Assembly (NCBI GenBank): GCA_964547125.1
Contig: CAZJLS010000013.1
Coordinates: forward strand, 1 to 30,377
DNA: 30,377 nucleotides
DNA from: Methanobrevibacter_A sp964547125
Lineage (GTDB): Archaea; Methanobacteriota; Methanobacteria; Methanobacteriales; Methanobacteriaceae
Reading direction: 5' to 3'
Shown in pieces: positions 23,629 to 30,377 of this stretch (its first letter is position 1; each line of letters opens with the position of its first letter). The notes below the pieces were generated by a model, which saw nothing but the letters and a program-made list of their open reading frames with translations, was not told where the DNA came from and searched no databases. A program made the translations under genes and the position numbers.

Positions 23629-24204
23629 TTTATATATAACCTCACAATTTTTATTGTAAAAATTAAATTTATATTTTAAAAGCTTAAAAGTAGAATATTT
23701 TGTTTTAAAAAAAATGGTTTAACTTGTTTTTTTTCATGAAATTAATACATAATCAATAATTTTATTTAAAAGATAAATTTTTTTTTATACAATATTTTTT
23801 TTTAATTTTTACAATTTTTTTCTTTTTTTTACTTTAATCTTTTAAATTTAATTAATAAACAAATGCATGAAAAATTTTTTAAGATTATTTTTTTATACTG
23901 TTTGCATAAATCTACTTCTAACTTTCTAATTATAGTATTTATTAAAAAATTACTTATAAATATTATGATTTTATTTTAAAGATGTGTTTTTTAATTTTCT
24001 TTACAATAATAAAAATCATAATAAATGACAAATCAGCTAAATAATTTTAACTGAAAACATCACACATATAAAAATTATTAAATGTGAAATAAAAATTTTG
24101 ATAGTTTAAAATAAAAAACCAAAATATCCTAAAACAAATATATACTCCATCAACAATCTTTTTTAAAAATTTATATTAATATAAAAATACAAAGAAATAT
24201 AGCA
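23629..24204. other. 576-bp divergent intergenic region between psmA and the MATE gene
   Basis: Very AT-rich, with long T and A runs around 23750-23890 and no open frame, tRNA or repeat that I can support. On the minus strand AATATAAATTT (about 23665-23680) may be the psmA TATA box. On the plus strand TTATATTAAT (24171-24180) lies 29 bp before the MATE ATG, so the MATE message would be nearly leaderless. The size of the gap, compared with the compact arrays on both sides, suits an insertion site. Confidence 0.45.
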
Positions 24205-25575
24205 ATGGCCAATAGTAATATCGAACTAATGAGAGGAGAACCTGAAAAAGCTGTAAGAAAATTAGCCATACCCATAATGATATCAATGATACTAACCGCA
24301 TCATACAATATCATCGATGGAATATGGGTTGCTGGACTTGGACAAGCAGCCATTGCAGGTATTGGATTTGTAACCCCAATATTCATGATTCTAAACGGAG
24401 TTAGTGTAGGTCTTGGAAGTGGAGCAACAAGCAGCATAAGCAGATTCGTAGGAGCAAAAAACCGCGACAAAATAAATGAATCTGCAACACATGCAATACT
24501 TATTTTTCTAATAGCCTCCATCATTTTAACAATAGCATTCTTAATTTTCCAAGAACCATTACTTATAAGCTATGGAGCAAATGGCGAAACACTAAACCAA
24601 GCCCTAAAATACTCAACACCCCTATTTCTAGGTTTAATCGGATTCATGTTTGCAAACGGAGGAAGCGGCATACTACGTGGAGAAGGAGATATGAAACGTG
24701 CCATGTATGCAGTTGTTGTTTCTGTTGGATTAAATGCAATACTTGACCCAATATTCATTTACACACTAAATTTAGGAGCATCAGGAGCATCACTTGCCAC
24801 AATTATCAGTTCCCTCATATCAGCCATTGTAATATTATATTGGATTCTAATTAAAAAAGACACATACTGCAGAATTGAATTTAAAGGATTCAAATTTAAT
24901 AACACCATCATAAAAGACATATTAAAAGTAGGAATTCCAGCATCACTTGATATGTTCATATTATCAATTGCAACGTCAATATACCTCATATTAATTTCAC
25001 AAATTGGTGGAGATTATGGTATTGCAGTATTTAGCTCTGGTCAAAGATTATTCCTATTTGCAATAATGCCACTTACAGCTATTGGTTCTGCAGTTGTTGC
25101 TGTTGTTGGTAGTGCTTATGGTGCTAAAAATGGAGAATATTTATCCAGAGCACATAAATACGGTGCTAAATTCGGTTTAGTATTTGGTATTCTTGTAACT
25201 TCAATACTCGTTATCTTTGCAAGCCCACTGTCTACAATTTTTGCATATACACCCGAAACTGCTAATCTTATACCAGGTATTACTGGATATTTACAAATTG
25301 TTTGTCTTAGTTTAATTTTTACAGGAGTAGGTATACCTTCAAGCTTTTTCTACCAAGGAATAGGTAAAGGATTATATAGTTTATTCTTCACTGTTTTAAG
25401 AGAGATAATTTTCGCCGCACCATTAACCTATTATTTTGGAATTGTTTTAAATCTTGGAATTACAGGTATTTGGATAGGTTTAGGTCTTGGTAAAGCCATA
25501 CCTAGTATTCTTAATTATTTATTTGCAAGATATGAAGTTAAAAGAATTAGAAAAAGTTTTGAAACAGATGATTAA
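24205..25575 (+). CDS. MATE family multidrug/Na+ or H+ antiporter
   Basis: 456 residues with about twelve hydrophobic helices in two halves, the MATE architecture. The first half begins with a short polar N-terminus and PEKAVRKLAIPIMISMILTASYNIIDGIWVAGLGQAAIAGIGFVTP, a DinF/NorM-like opening; the VSVGLGSGATSSISRFVGAKN loop and its second-half counterpart (AVVAVVGSAYGAKNGEYLSRA) are typical. Exports organic cations or metabolites; substrate unknown. No Shine-Dalgarno precedes the ATG, and the TATA-like TTATATTAAT suggests a nearly leaderless transcript. It is the only plus-strand gene between 3.4 and 29.2 kb, and splits the exosome/RNase P gene array. Its stop overlaps the pop5 stop in a shared TTAA. 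Confidence 0.93.
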   Translation: MANSNIELMRGEPEKAVRKLAIPIMISMILTASYNIIDGIWVAGLGQAAIAGIGFVTPIFMILNGVSVGLGSGATSSISRFVGAKNRDKINESATHAILIFLIASIILTIAFLIFQEPLLISYGANGETLNQALKYSTPLFLGLIGFMFANGGSGILRGEGDMKRAMYAVVVSVGLNAILDPIFIYTLNLGASGASLATIISSLISAIVILYWILIKKDTYCRIEFKGFKFNNTIIKDILKVGIPASLDMFILSIATSIYLILISQIGGDYGIAVFSSGQRLFLFAIMPLTAIGSAVVAVVGSAYGAKNGEYLSRAHKYGAKFGLVFGILVTSILVIFASPLSTIFAYTPETANLIPGITGYLQIVCLSLIFTGVGIPSSFFYQGIGKGLYSLFFTVLREIIFAAPLTYYFGIVLNLGITGIWIGLGLGKAIPSILNYLFARYEVKRIRKSFETDD

Positions 25576-25940
25576 TTTATATATTTTTTTATTGCAGATT
25601 TAACCGTTCCAGATAATCCAATAGTTGTTATATTAATTTTTTTATTATTATTGTATCTTGTTATTAATGCTAAGCAAGCTCGAACTTGTTCTTCATATCC
25701 TCTTTGACATCCAAGTATTGCTCTGTAATGATGATATTTCTCAACTACTGATTCATCCTCATATACTCTCATAAGCCATAATGAAAAGTTTGAGGTTCCA
25801 AGTTCTCCATAGTATCTTATACAACCATCCCAGATTATTCCTACAAGATTATTTTTTTCAATACTTGTTTCTGATTTTATATCAAGTGTTAAGTATCTTT
25901 TGTTTTTTCTTAATGTTGGAGGCAATATTTTAAGTTTCAT
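25572..25940 (-). CDS. rnp2: RNase P protein component 2 (Pop5)
   Basis: 122 residues, normal for archaeal Pop5, which with Rpp30 activates the RNase P RNA for removing 5' leaders of tRNA precursors. LPPTLRKNKRYLTLDIKSE at the N-terminus and a strand/helix alternation ending in TTIGLSGTVKSAIKKYI are family-typical. The ATG overlaps the rpp30 stop by 4 bp, and the stop overlaps the convergent MATE stop by 4 bp. The gene is complete despite the neighbouring insertion. Confidence 0.92.
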   Translation of the reverse strand: MKLKILPPTLRKNKRYLTLDIKSETSIEKNNLVGIIWDGCIRYYGELGTSNFSLWLMRVYEDESVVEKYHHYRAILGCQRGYEEQVRACLALITRYNNNKKINITTIGLSGTVKSAIKKYIN

Positions 25941-26635
25941 TCTATTTTTCGCACCCCTTGTATTATCATATCTTTTCTTTTATTATTGTAGTCTATGATT
26001 TTTTCTGGTGTTTTTGTGAAACCTTCTTCTATTTCCCCATCAGTTAATCCAATTGATTTAAATATTGCTATTGCATCTCTTGGTGATTTTACATCATATA
26101 TGTTTGTTGCACCAGTTGTTAAAAGTAGGGGGAATTTGAATTTTCTATGTAGTTTTATTATTTCTTTATAGTGATCTATTATTTTTGCCCTGTATGATGA
26201 GTGATTTGTTAGTATGTCTTTTATTGTTAACTCTATTGCAATATTATTTTTTACTGCTTCTTTTGATAGTACTTGGTTTAATCCACAGTTTGGTCTTTTG
26301 TAGTAAGTTCTATTTAATGTGTCTAATTTTATATTTTCTACTGCTTGCCTGTTTATTTTATCAGATCCACCATGTACAGATATGTATTTAATTTTGTTTC
26401 TGTTTTTATTTATTTGACTGTTTAACTCATTACCTTTATTTGTTTTTATTTCTAAACCCATATCAAAGTTTATGTTGACTTTTTTTAGTTGGCCTATGTA
26501 TTTTTGTGCATTTTGATAGTCTTTTAAATTGTAGTTTAATTTAACATAGTCCCATCCTAAGTTTTTTGCTTCTTTAAGTAGGATAGTATCTGAATTGTAG
26601 TTTCTTCCTTTAAAGTTGAAGTCGTAGAATTTCAT
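25937..26635 (-). CDS. rnp3: RNase P protein component 3 (Rpp30)
   Basis: 232 residues, TIM-barrel family member. MKFYDFNF at the N-terminus, YVKLNYNLKD, the IKYISVHGGSDKINRQAVENIKLD segment, NIAIELTIKDILTNHSSYRA, and the C-terminal TTGATNIYDVKSPRDAIAIFKSIGLTDGEI are all seen in archaeal Rpp30. Forms a heterotetramer with Pop5. Overlaps both neighbours by 4 bp, so translation of the three genes is coupled. Confidence 0.93.
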   Translation of the reverse strand: MKFYDFNFKGRNYNSDTILLKEAKNLGWDYVKLNYNLKDYQNAQKYIGQLKKVNINFDMGLEIKTNKGNELNSQINKNRNKIKYISVHGGSDKINRQAVENIKLDTLNRTYYKRPNCGLNQVLSKEAVKNNIAIELTIKDILTNHSSYRAKIIDHYKEIIKLHRKFKFPLLLTTGATNIYDVKSPRDAIAIFKSIGLTDGEIEEGFTKTPEKIIDYNNKRKDMIIQGVRKIE

Positions 26636-27063
26636 AATATTTCTTCAAGATGTGAGTTTATTTTATCTATTGCTATTTCTTTTTTTGCAGGGTATGCTGC
26701 TATTTTGATTTTTAGATGTAATGAGTCACCTTTATCTATTATTGTCCATTTTTCATCTATAGCATCATATTTATTTAGTCTTAAAAATAGGTTTCCTCTT
26801 TCATCAATTTTACGCCCTAAATCTTGTTTTAGTTTAAATAATTCTTCTTTTTTTACGTTTTCTGTTAGATTTTTGAGGAATTCTTTAGTTTGTCTTTTTT
26901 TACTTACTTTTCCTGTAAGTATTTGTATTGGTTTTTCATCTATTCCTTCTGCTATTTCTACTTCATATTGTGCATCTGGCAGTATATTGTTTAGTCCAGT
27001 TATTAATTCTTCTGGATTTTCATTATTATAGATGAATAGTCTAAATCGTATATTGTGAATCAT
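26632..27063 (-). CDS. COG1325-type RNA-binding protein (predicted exosome/RNase P associate)
   Basis: 143 residues. Pattern MIHNIRFRLFIYNNENPEELITGLNNILP, then KVSKKRQTKEFLKNL and RKIDERGNLFLRLNKYDA matches the archaeal COG1325 proteins that lie beside the RNase P and exosome genes. The role is not established, but RNA binding is predicted. The stop overlaps the rpp30 start by 4 bp. The 77-bp gap upstream has GATATAAAC centred 24 bp before the ATG and no Shine-Dalgarno, which suggests a second, leaderless promoter for the RNase P genes. Confidence 0.82.
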   Translation of the reverse strand: MIHNIRFRLFIYNNENPEELITGLNNILPDAQYEVEIAEGIDEKPIQILTGKVSKKRQTKEFLKNLTENVKKEELFKLKQDLGRKIDERGNLFLRLNKYDAIDEKWTIIDKGDSLHLKIKIAAYPAKKEIAIDKINSHLEEIL

Positions 27064-27082
27064 AAAAATTTGAAAAAAAATA

Positions 27083-27092
27083 GTTTATATCT
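27083..27092 (-). promoter_or_regulatory. Candidate TATA box at leaderless distance from the COG1325 gene
   Basis: Minus strand AAGATATAAAC, centred about 24 bp from the ATG at 27063, puts transcription start at or near the start codon. The absence of any purine-rich ribosome-binding site before this ATG supports a leaderless message. Confidence 0.4.
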
Positions 27093-27140
27093 TGTTTTTT
27101 AAAATAAAGAAAATAGAAAAATAAAAAAAATAAGGTAAAT

Positions 27141-27722
27141 TTATTTTTTGTTTTTAGCAGTACCTTTTCTGTACTTACCTAATTTTTTTCTACCTTTACC
27201 CTTTTTGGATATTCCTCTTCCTTTTTTACCTGCACTGGTTAAACCTCTAAGTGCACGGTTTTTGTGTTGAGGTTCGCATATCCAATTGATTTTTGAATCG
27301 TTTTTGATTGAAGGGTGTTGTGGGTCTACTAGAATTACTTCGTAGTATTTGAATTTACCATCAGACCATACCCAGTAACTGTTTAAGACTTCCATGTTTG
27401 GGTATTTTTTAGCTACACGTTCTTCAGCAATTCTTTGAATGCTTTTTGCGGTTGTAATCTTTTTTACACCCATACGTTTTGGTTTACGTCCACGGTTTAC
27501 ACGGGTTTTTCTACGTGTTCCTCTTCTTACACGAGTACGTACTACAACATAACCTTTTTTAGCTTTGTATCCAAGGTTTCTAGCACGATCTATTCTTGTT
27601 GGTCTGTCTATACGAGTTATTACTTTTTGTCTTCTCCATTTTGGAGCTCTTTGCCACATAACCTCTCTTACATATGATTCAGAAGGGTTTTTCCATGCGT
27701 CTCTTATATATTTATACATCAT
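27141..27722 (-). CDS. rpl15e: Large subunit ribosomal protein L15e
   Basis: 193 residues, highly basic. MYKYIRDAWKNPSESYVREVMWQRAPKWRRQ at the N-terminus, the RIDRPTRIDRARNLGYKAKKGYVVVRTRVRRG block and the C-terminal KNRALRGLTSAGKKGRGISKKGKG are L15e hallmarks. GAGGTAATCA precedes two adjacent ATGs, and either may be used. It heads the array that continues into the RNase P genes. Two small hairpins lie upstream of the start. Confidence 0.96.
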   Translation of the reverse strand: MMYKYIRDAWKNPSESYVREVMWQRAPKWRRQKVITRIDRPTRIDRARNLGYKAKKGYVVVRTRVRRGTRRKTRVNRGRKPKRMGVKKITTAKSIQRIAEERVAKKYPNMEVLNSYWVWSDGKFKYYEVILVDPQHPSIKNDSKINWICEPQHKNRALRGLTSAGKKGRGISKKGKGRKKLGKYRKGTAKNKK

Positions 27723-27743
27723 AAATGATTACCTCATAGTTCA

Positions 27744-27760
27744 GCCAATATTTTTTTGGC
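27744..27760 (-). promoter_or_regulatory. Short hairpin in the rpl15e leader
   Basis: GCCAA and TTGGC (stem 5 bp, loop 7 nt) lie 22-38 bp upstream of the ATG, between the presumed TATA sequence (minus strand AAAATATAAT near 27771-27780) and the ribosome-binding site. Its GC content stands out locally. It could be an autoregulatory leader element of the ribosomal protein, but this is unproven. Confidence 0.3.
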
Positions 27761-27775
27761 CACATCCTATTATAT

Positions 27776-27803
27776 TTTGATAAAAATTGTTTTTTTTATC
27801 AAA
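27776..27803. repeat. 11-bp stem inverted repeat upstream of rpl15e
   Basis: TTTGATAAAAA (27776-27786) and TTTTTATCAAA (27793-27803) are exact reverse complements with a 6-nt loop. The element lies at the rpl15e promoter, just upstream of the presumed TATA box. Beyond it (27804-28037), up to the ATPase stop, I see nothing but AT-rich sequence. Confidence 0.4.
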
Positions 27804-28037
27804 GAAAAAAGTTGTATTGTAAAAAATATATAGTAATATTTTAACAATAAGAAAACTATGTTTTTTATAACATATAAAAGTATTCTTTTAATTAAATCAC
27901 AATAAAAAATATACACTAATCTTTTTATTGCTTTTCTATCCATAAAAAATTCATTTCAACAACAATAATGTGCAAATCAGAATGTTTTTGATTTGGAATT
28001 TATTGTTTTAATTTGTAAGTTCTTCCATATATTAAAT

Positions 28038-29219
28038 TTATAATGGATAGAATCCGTTTCTTTCTTTTTCTTGTAATATCCATGTTTTTAGCATATTATC
28101 TTGTATAAAGTAATATGGTTTTGTATATTCAATAATTCCTTTATTTTTAAGATTAGATAGATTGTTATTTAATGTGTTTTTTGAAATTTTTGTATTTTCT
28201 ATAATATTTGTCCATTTACTTTTTCCATTAACACAAAGAGATATTAGTATATTTTTTTCATAATTATTTAACGTTCCCCATATTCTTATCCACATTACTA
28301 AAATTTGCTCATTATTCTCGCGAAATATATTTTTTATATTTTCTGCATCATATACTATGTCTTTTGACATAATGTTATAAAAATTGTTTATATATGCAGG
28401 TATTCCTCTAGTGCATTTATAAAATTGGTCAAAACCTTCTTTTGTAAATTTAATATCTAAACGATCTTTGAAATAATTTTTTGTTTCTTCTTTAGTAAAT
28501 GGGTCTATATTAATTTGAATCATCCTTCCACCAAATGCCCCATTTTCACCATTAATCATTTCTACAACATCTGATGTTCTAGATGTTGATCCTGTGATTA
28601 TGTATGCAACATTAGATTGAAATTGCGCATAACTTCTAATAAGTCCAAAAAAAGCATTAGGATTTTCAACTTCTTTTATTAATTGGAATTCATCAATAAT
28701 TATTATGAATCCTTTATACTCACTATTATCAATTATTTTTTGAGGAAGATTCATTACATAATCGCTCAATTTATTATATTTTTCTTCAAATGAAGGTATT
28801 GCAATACCTAATGTATTTCCAGATTCTTTAAAATCGAATTTTTTTCTTAAGATGGTGTTTTTGAAGTTTTTAATATCCATATATAATTTTTTTAGATTTG
28901 AGTTTTCATTGCCCTTTATATGATTGTTAAAATCATCTAGCATTTCTAAGAGAATTGCTTCAGAGTTTAGTTTGCCACCAAATTTTGAATATATTTTAAA
29001 AATATCTATATATGTTACTAAAAAGTCTGACTCATAGTCTTTTTTTATTTTTTGCAAAAGAAATGTTTTACCTACACCTCGATATCCTGTTAAAAGTAGT
29101 TGTTGAGGTATGTTTTCGTTTAAACCATTTAGGTAAAATTTGATTTTTTTAATATCATTTTCACGATTATAGAAGTATTTATCTATATTTTTTGGTATGG
29201 TTAATGGTATTGTTGGCAT
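28038..29219 (-). CDS. Archaeal STAND/AAA-type ATPase with C-terminal winged helix
   Basis: 393 residues. Walker A GYRGVGKT (45-52), Walker B in GFIIIIDEFQL, a sensor-like AYIITGSTSR, then a helical lid region (CTRGIPAYINNFYNIM), and a C-terminal winged-helix-like domain (YEKNILISLCVNG, NTKISKNTLNNNLSNLKNKGIIEYTKPYYFIQD). This is the layout of the archaeal ATPase family typical of archaeal genomes and mobile regions, whose members are mostly of unknown role. AAGGAT precedes the ATG, and a TATA-like AAATATAAAAT (minus strand) lies at 29258-29267. It appears monocistronic, divergent from the carboxypeptidase-like gene, with a 46-bp tandem repeat in between. Confidence 0.85.
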   Translation of the reverse strand: MPTIPLTIPKNIDKYFYNRENDIKKIKFYLNGLNENIPQQLLLTGYRGVGKTFLLQKIKKDYESDFLVTYIDIFKIYSKFGGKLNSEAILLEMLDDFNNHIKGNENSNLKKLYMDIKNFKNTILRKKFDFKESGNTLGIAIPSFEEKYNKLSDYVMNLPQKIIDNSEYKGFIIIIDEFQLIKEVENPNAFFGLIRSYAQFQSNVAYIITGSTSRTSDVVEMINGENGAFGGRMIQINIDPFTKEETKNYFKDRLDIKFTKEGFDQFYKCTRGIPAYINNFYNIMSKDIVYDAENIKNIFRENNEQILVMWIRIWGTLNNYEKNILISLCVNGKSKWTNIIENTKISKNTLNNNLSNLKNKGIIEYTKPYYFIQDNMLKTWILQEKERNGFYPL

Positions 29220-29294
29220 ATTTATCCTTTTTTAATTTTTTTTAAATTAATATGTTATTTTATATTTTTTATTATTTAAGTATAATTATTTAGA

Positions 29295-29410
29295 CTAGTC
29301 CAAAAAAATAGACCAAAATAAAAAAGTTCAAAAAAATAAACTAGTCCAAAAAAATAGACCAAAATAAAAAAGTTCAAAAAAATAAACTAGTCCAAAAAAA
29401 TAGACCAAAA
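29295..29410. repeat. 46-bp tandem repeat, 2 perfect copies plus a 24-bp third
   Basis: Units at 29295-29340 and 29341-29386 are identical over 46 bp; a third begins at 29387 and matches for 24 bp. Each unit begins with CTAGTCC (part of an ACTAGT palindrome) and holds three A-rich blocks: CCAAAAAAATAGA, CCAAAATAAAAAAG and TTCAAAAAAATAAA. It lies in the middle of the 313-bp divergent region (29220-29532), with candidate TATA sequences on both sides, and no other gene there. There are no spacers, so it is not a CRISPR array. An iterated protein-binding or bent-DNA site is possible. Confidence 0.9.
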
Positions 29411-29532
29411 AATAAAAAAAATGTTTAAAAACATACAAACCCACACCAGATATAAACTTATAAAAATAAAAAAAATATATTAAAGTTTATTTAAATTTAA
29501 TATGTGAAAATATTATTTTAGTAGGAATTAAT

Positions 29533-30198
29533 ATGATTAAAAAAAAATATCCTAAAGAACCTACTGATGAAGCAAAGGTAGATTCTTCACTTTTTGATGC
29601 AGAATTGATTGGGAAATATAATCTTGGAACAGTTCATCTTCATGGGCCTTTTGGCAATAGTAAGTCCAATATAAAAATAGCTTACTTAATAGGTATGCAT
29701 CCTCTTGAAAGCAAAGCACATAGAGGTTTATTTGATACAATAATTGATAAAAATGATTCTTTAAATTATTGTTATTATATTTATAATATAAATGTCTTAG
29801 GAGAATTAGATGAGCAGACAGAAGGTCGTATGGATGGTCAATTACTTGCTCAAGAGTTTGTAGCACCAGATATAATTAGAAAGGATTATGATTTTTTTGT
29901 AGATATTCATAGTAATAAAGGTTTAAAAGGTAAAGGCACTTATAAAAAAACTAATTTTATCTTTGCTCCAGGTTTTGATGATGAATCTACAAATATTATG
30001 AATATTTTATTAGATAAAATTGATGAAATTGTTTATTATGCTCCAGAATATAGGACAAGTCCACCATATATTACAATTCCAGTTGCAGAAAGTGGAATTC
30101 CAACAATTGTTTATGAAACATACACTTATGAACCAATTGAAAAAACTTATGATTTAAGTGAAAAATTAGTTAAAACAATAGATAATTTGGAATTTTAA
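29533..30198 (+). CDS. Zinc carboxypeptidase / aspartoacylase-like protein
   Basis: 221 residues. GMHPLES with H56 and E59, and DIHSNKG with H126, correspond to the H-x-x-E ... H zinc site of M14-like and AstE/AspA-like hydrolases. VYETYTYE (E195) is a candidate catalytic Glu. It is shorter than many members of the superfamily and has no signal peptide, so a cytosolic amide or peptide hydrolase is likely, substrate unknown. AGGA stands a few bases before the ATG. It is divergent from the ATPase gene across the tandem-repeat region. The family assignment is from motifs only. Confidence 0.75.
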   Translation: MIKKKYPKEPTDEAKVDSSLFDAELIGKYNLGTVHLHGPFGNSKSNIKIAYLIGMHPLESKAHRGLFDTIIDKNDSLNYCYYIYNINVLGELDEQTEGRMDGQLLAQEFVAPDIIRKDYDFFVDIHSNKGLKGKGTYKKTNFIFAPGFDDESTNIMNILLDKIDEIVYYAPEYRTSPPYITIPVAESGIPTIVYETYTYEPIEKTYDLSEKLVKTIDNLEF

Positions 30199-30349
30199 TT
30201 CTTCTTTTAAGTTAAAATTAGATTTATAGTATTGTAAACCTATAAAAATTCATTAAATAAAAATTAATTCTAAATTTTCTAACAATCTCAATTATCCAAA
30301 AACTATTTTTAATTTAATATTTAAAAATATTAAATAGGTGATAAAAAAA

Positions 30350-30377
30350 ATGTTAGAAGCATATTTACCTTTTATAG
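30350..30377 (+). CDS. Start of a gene cut by the window end
   Basis: GGTGAT followed eight bases later by ATG gives MLEAYLPFI before the window ends. The good ribosome-binding site and a TATA-like AATTTAATATTTAAAAATATT upstream (about 30310-30335) support a real start. The nine residues are mainly hydrophobic, possibly a membrane protein, but no assignment is possible. Confidence 0.5.

Noticed and set aside
23629..24204. Hidden RNA gene in the large psmA-MATE gap
   Set aside because: No GC-rich segment, cloverleaf or conserved RNA motif can be seen; structured RNAs would stand out in this AT-rich background.
24150..25600. MATE gene carried by a transposon or integron-like element
   Set aside because: I found no transposase, terminal inverted repeats, target duplication or attachment-like repeat around it; the stop overlap with pop5 argues for a settled position.
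29295..29410. CRISPR array
   Set aside because: The repeats are directly adjacent with no unique spacers, and no cas gene is in the window.
29422..29484. 20-codon plus-strand mini-ORF downstream of the tandem repeat
   Set aside because: No ribosome-binding site and Lys/Ile-rich content typical of random AT-rich sequence.

Overview
The window is a very AT-rich (clearly under one third G+C) archaeal chromosome segment. Its content points to Methanobacteriales, most likely Methanosphaera (M. stadtmanae-like); the genus is inferred from base composition, gene content and gene order, not from a search. Archaeal markers are numerous: phosphopantothenate synthetase, GGGP synthase, HerA/NurA/Mre11/Rad50, the archaeal exosome, RNase P proteins Pop5 and Rpp30, 20S proteasome alpha, SBDS, L15e, L37Ae, RpoP, Pcc1 and DPH6.

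Layout. 1-2.0 kb: a DUF4013-type membrane protein, then a zinc-ribbon protein co-transcribed with a UPF0251/DUF134 helix-turn-helix regulator. A perfect 20-bp palindrome lies at the regulator's likely TATA box. 2.1-3.4 kb (+): phosphopantothenate synthetase and a UPF0200 P-loop kinase. 3.4-4.9 kb (-): diphthine-ammonia ligase downstream of an unrecognised membrane protein. 5.2-7.0 kb (-): CTP synthase, which needs a CTG start to be complete, then a 4-oxalocrotonate-type tautomerase. 7.1-14.5 kb (-): GGGP synthase, nurA, herA, mre11, rad50, closely spaced and partly overlapping, forming a complete archaeal DNA-end-resection operon. 14.6-16.7 kb (-): an accessory island with a three-gene XRE / ImmA-IrrE peptidase / PIN cassette (toxin-antitoxin-like) and the C-terminal remnant of a second PIN (VapC) gene. 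16.8-17.8 kb (-): a small exported protein and an unrecognised conserved-looking protein.

18.0-27.7 kb is the archaeal exosome/proteasome/RNase P superoperon, transcribed right to left: rpl15e, a COG1325-type RNA-binding protein, rpp30, pop5, [MATE exporter on the opposite strand], psmA, SBDS, rrp4, rrp41, rrp42, rpl37ae, rpoP, a Brix-domain protein, pcc1. It links RNA decay and processing, tRNA processing and modification, protein turnover, ribosome maturation and transcription. The MATE gene breaks the array and shares a 4-bp stop overlap with pop5.

28.0-30.4 kb: an archaeal STAND-type ATPase and a divergent zinc-carboxypeptidase/aspartoacylase-like gene, separated by about 310 bp that hold a perfect 46-bp tandem repeat, then the first codons of a further gene.

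Most unusual points: two essential genes (pyrG, rpoP) whose only usable start is CTG with a good Shine-Dalgarno sequence, and pcc1 with no ATG/GTG/TTG/CTG start at all; the XRE-ImmA-PIN cassette beside a dead vapC; the MATE insertion; the 46-bp repeat; and a zinc ribbon duplicated between a regulator and its neighbour. I saw no rRNA, tRNA, CRISPR array or insertion sequence.
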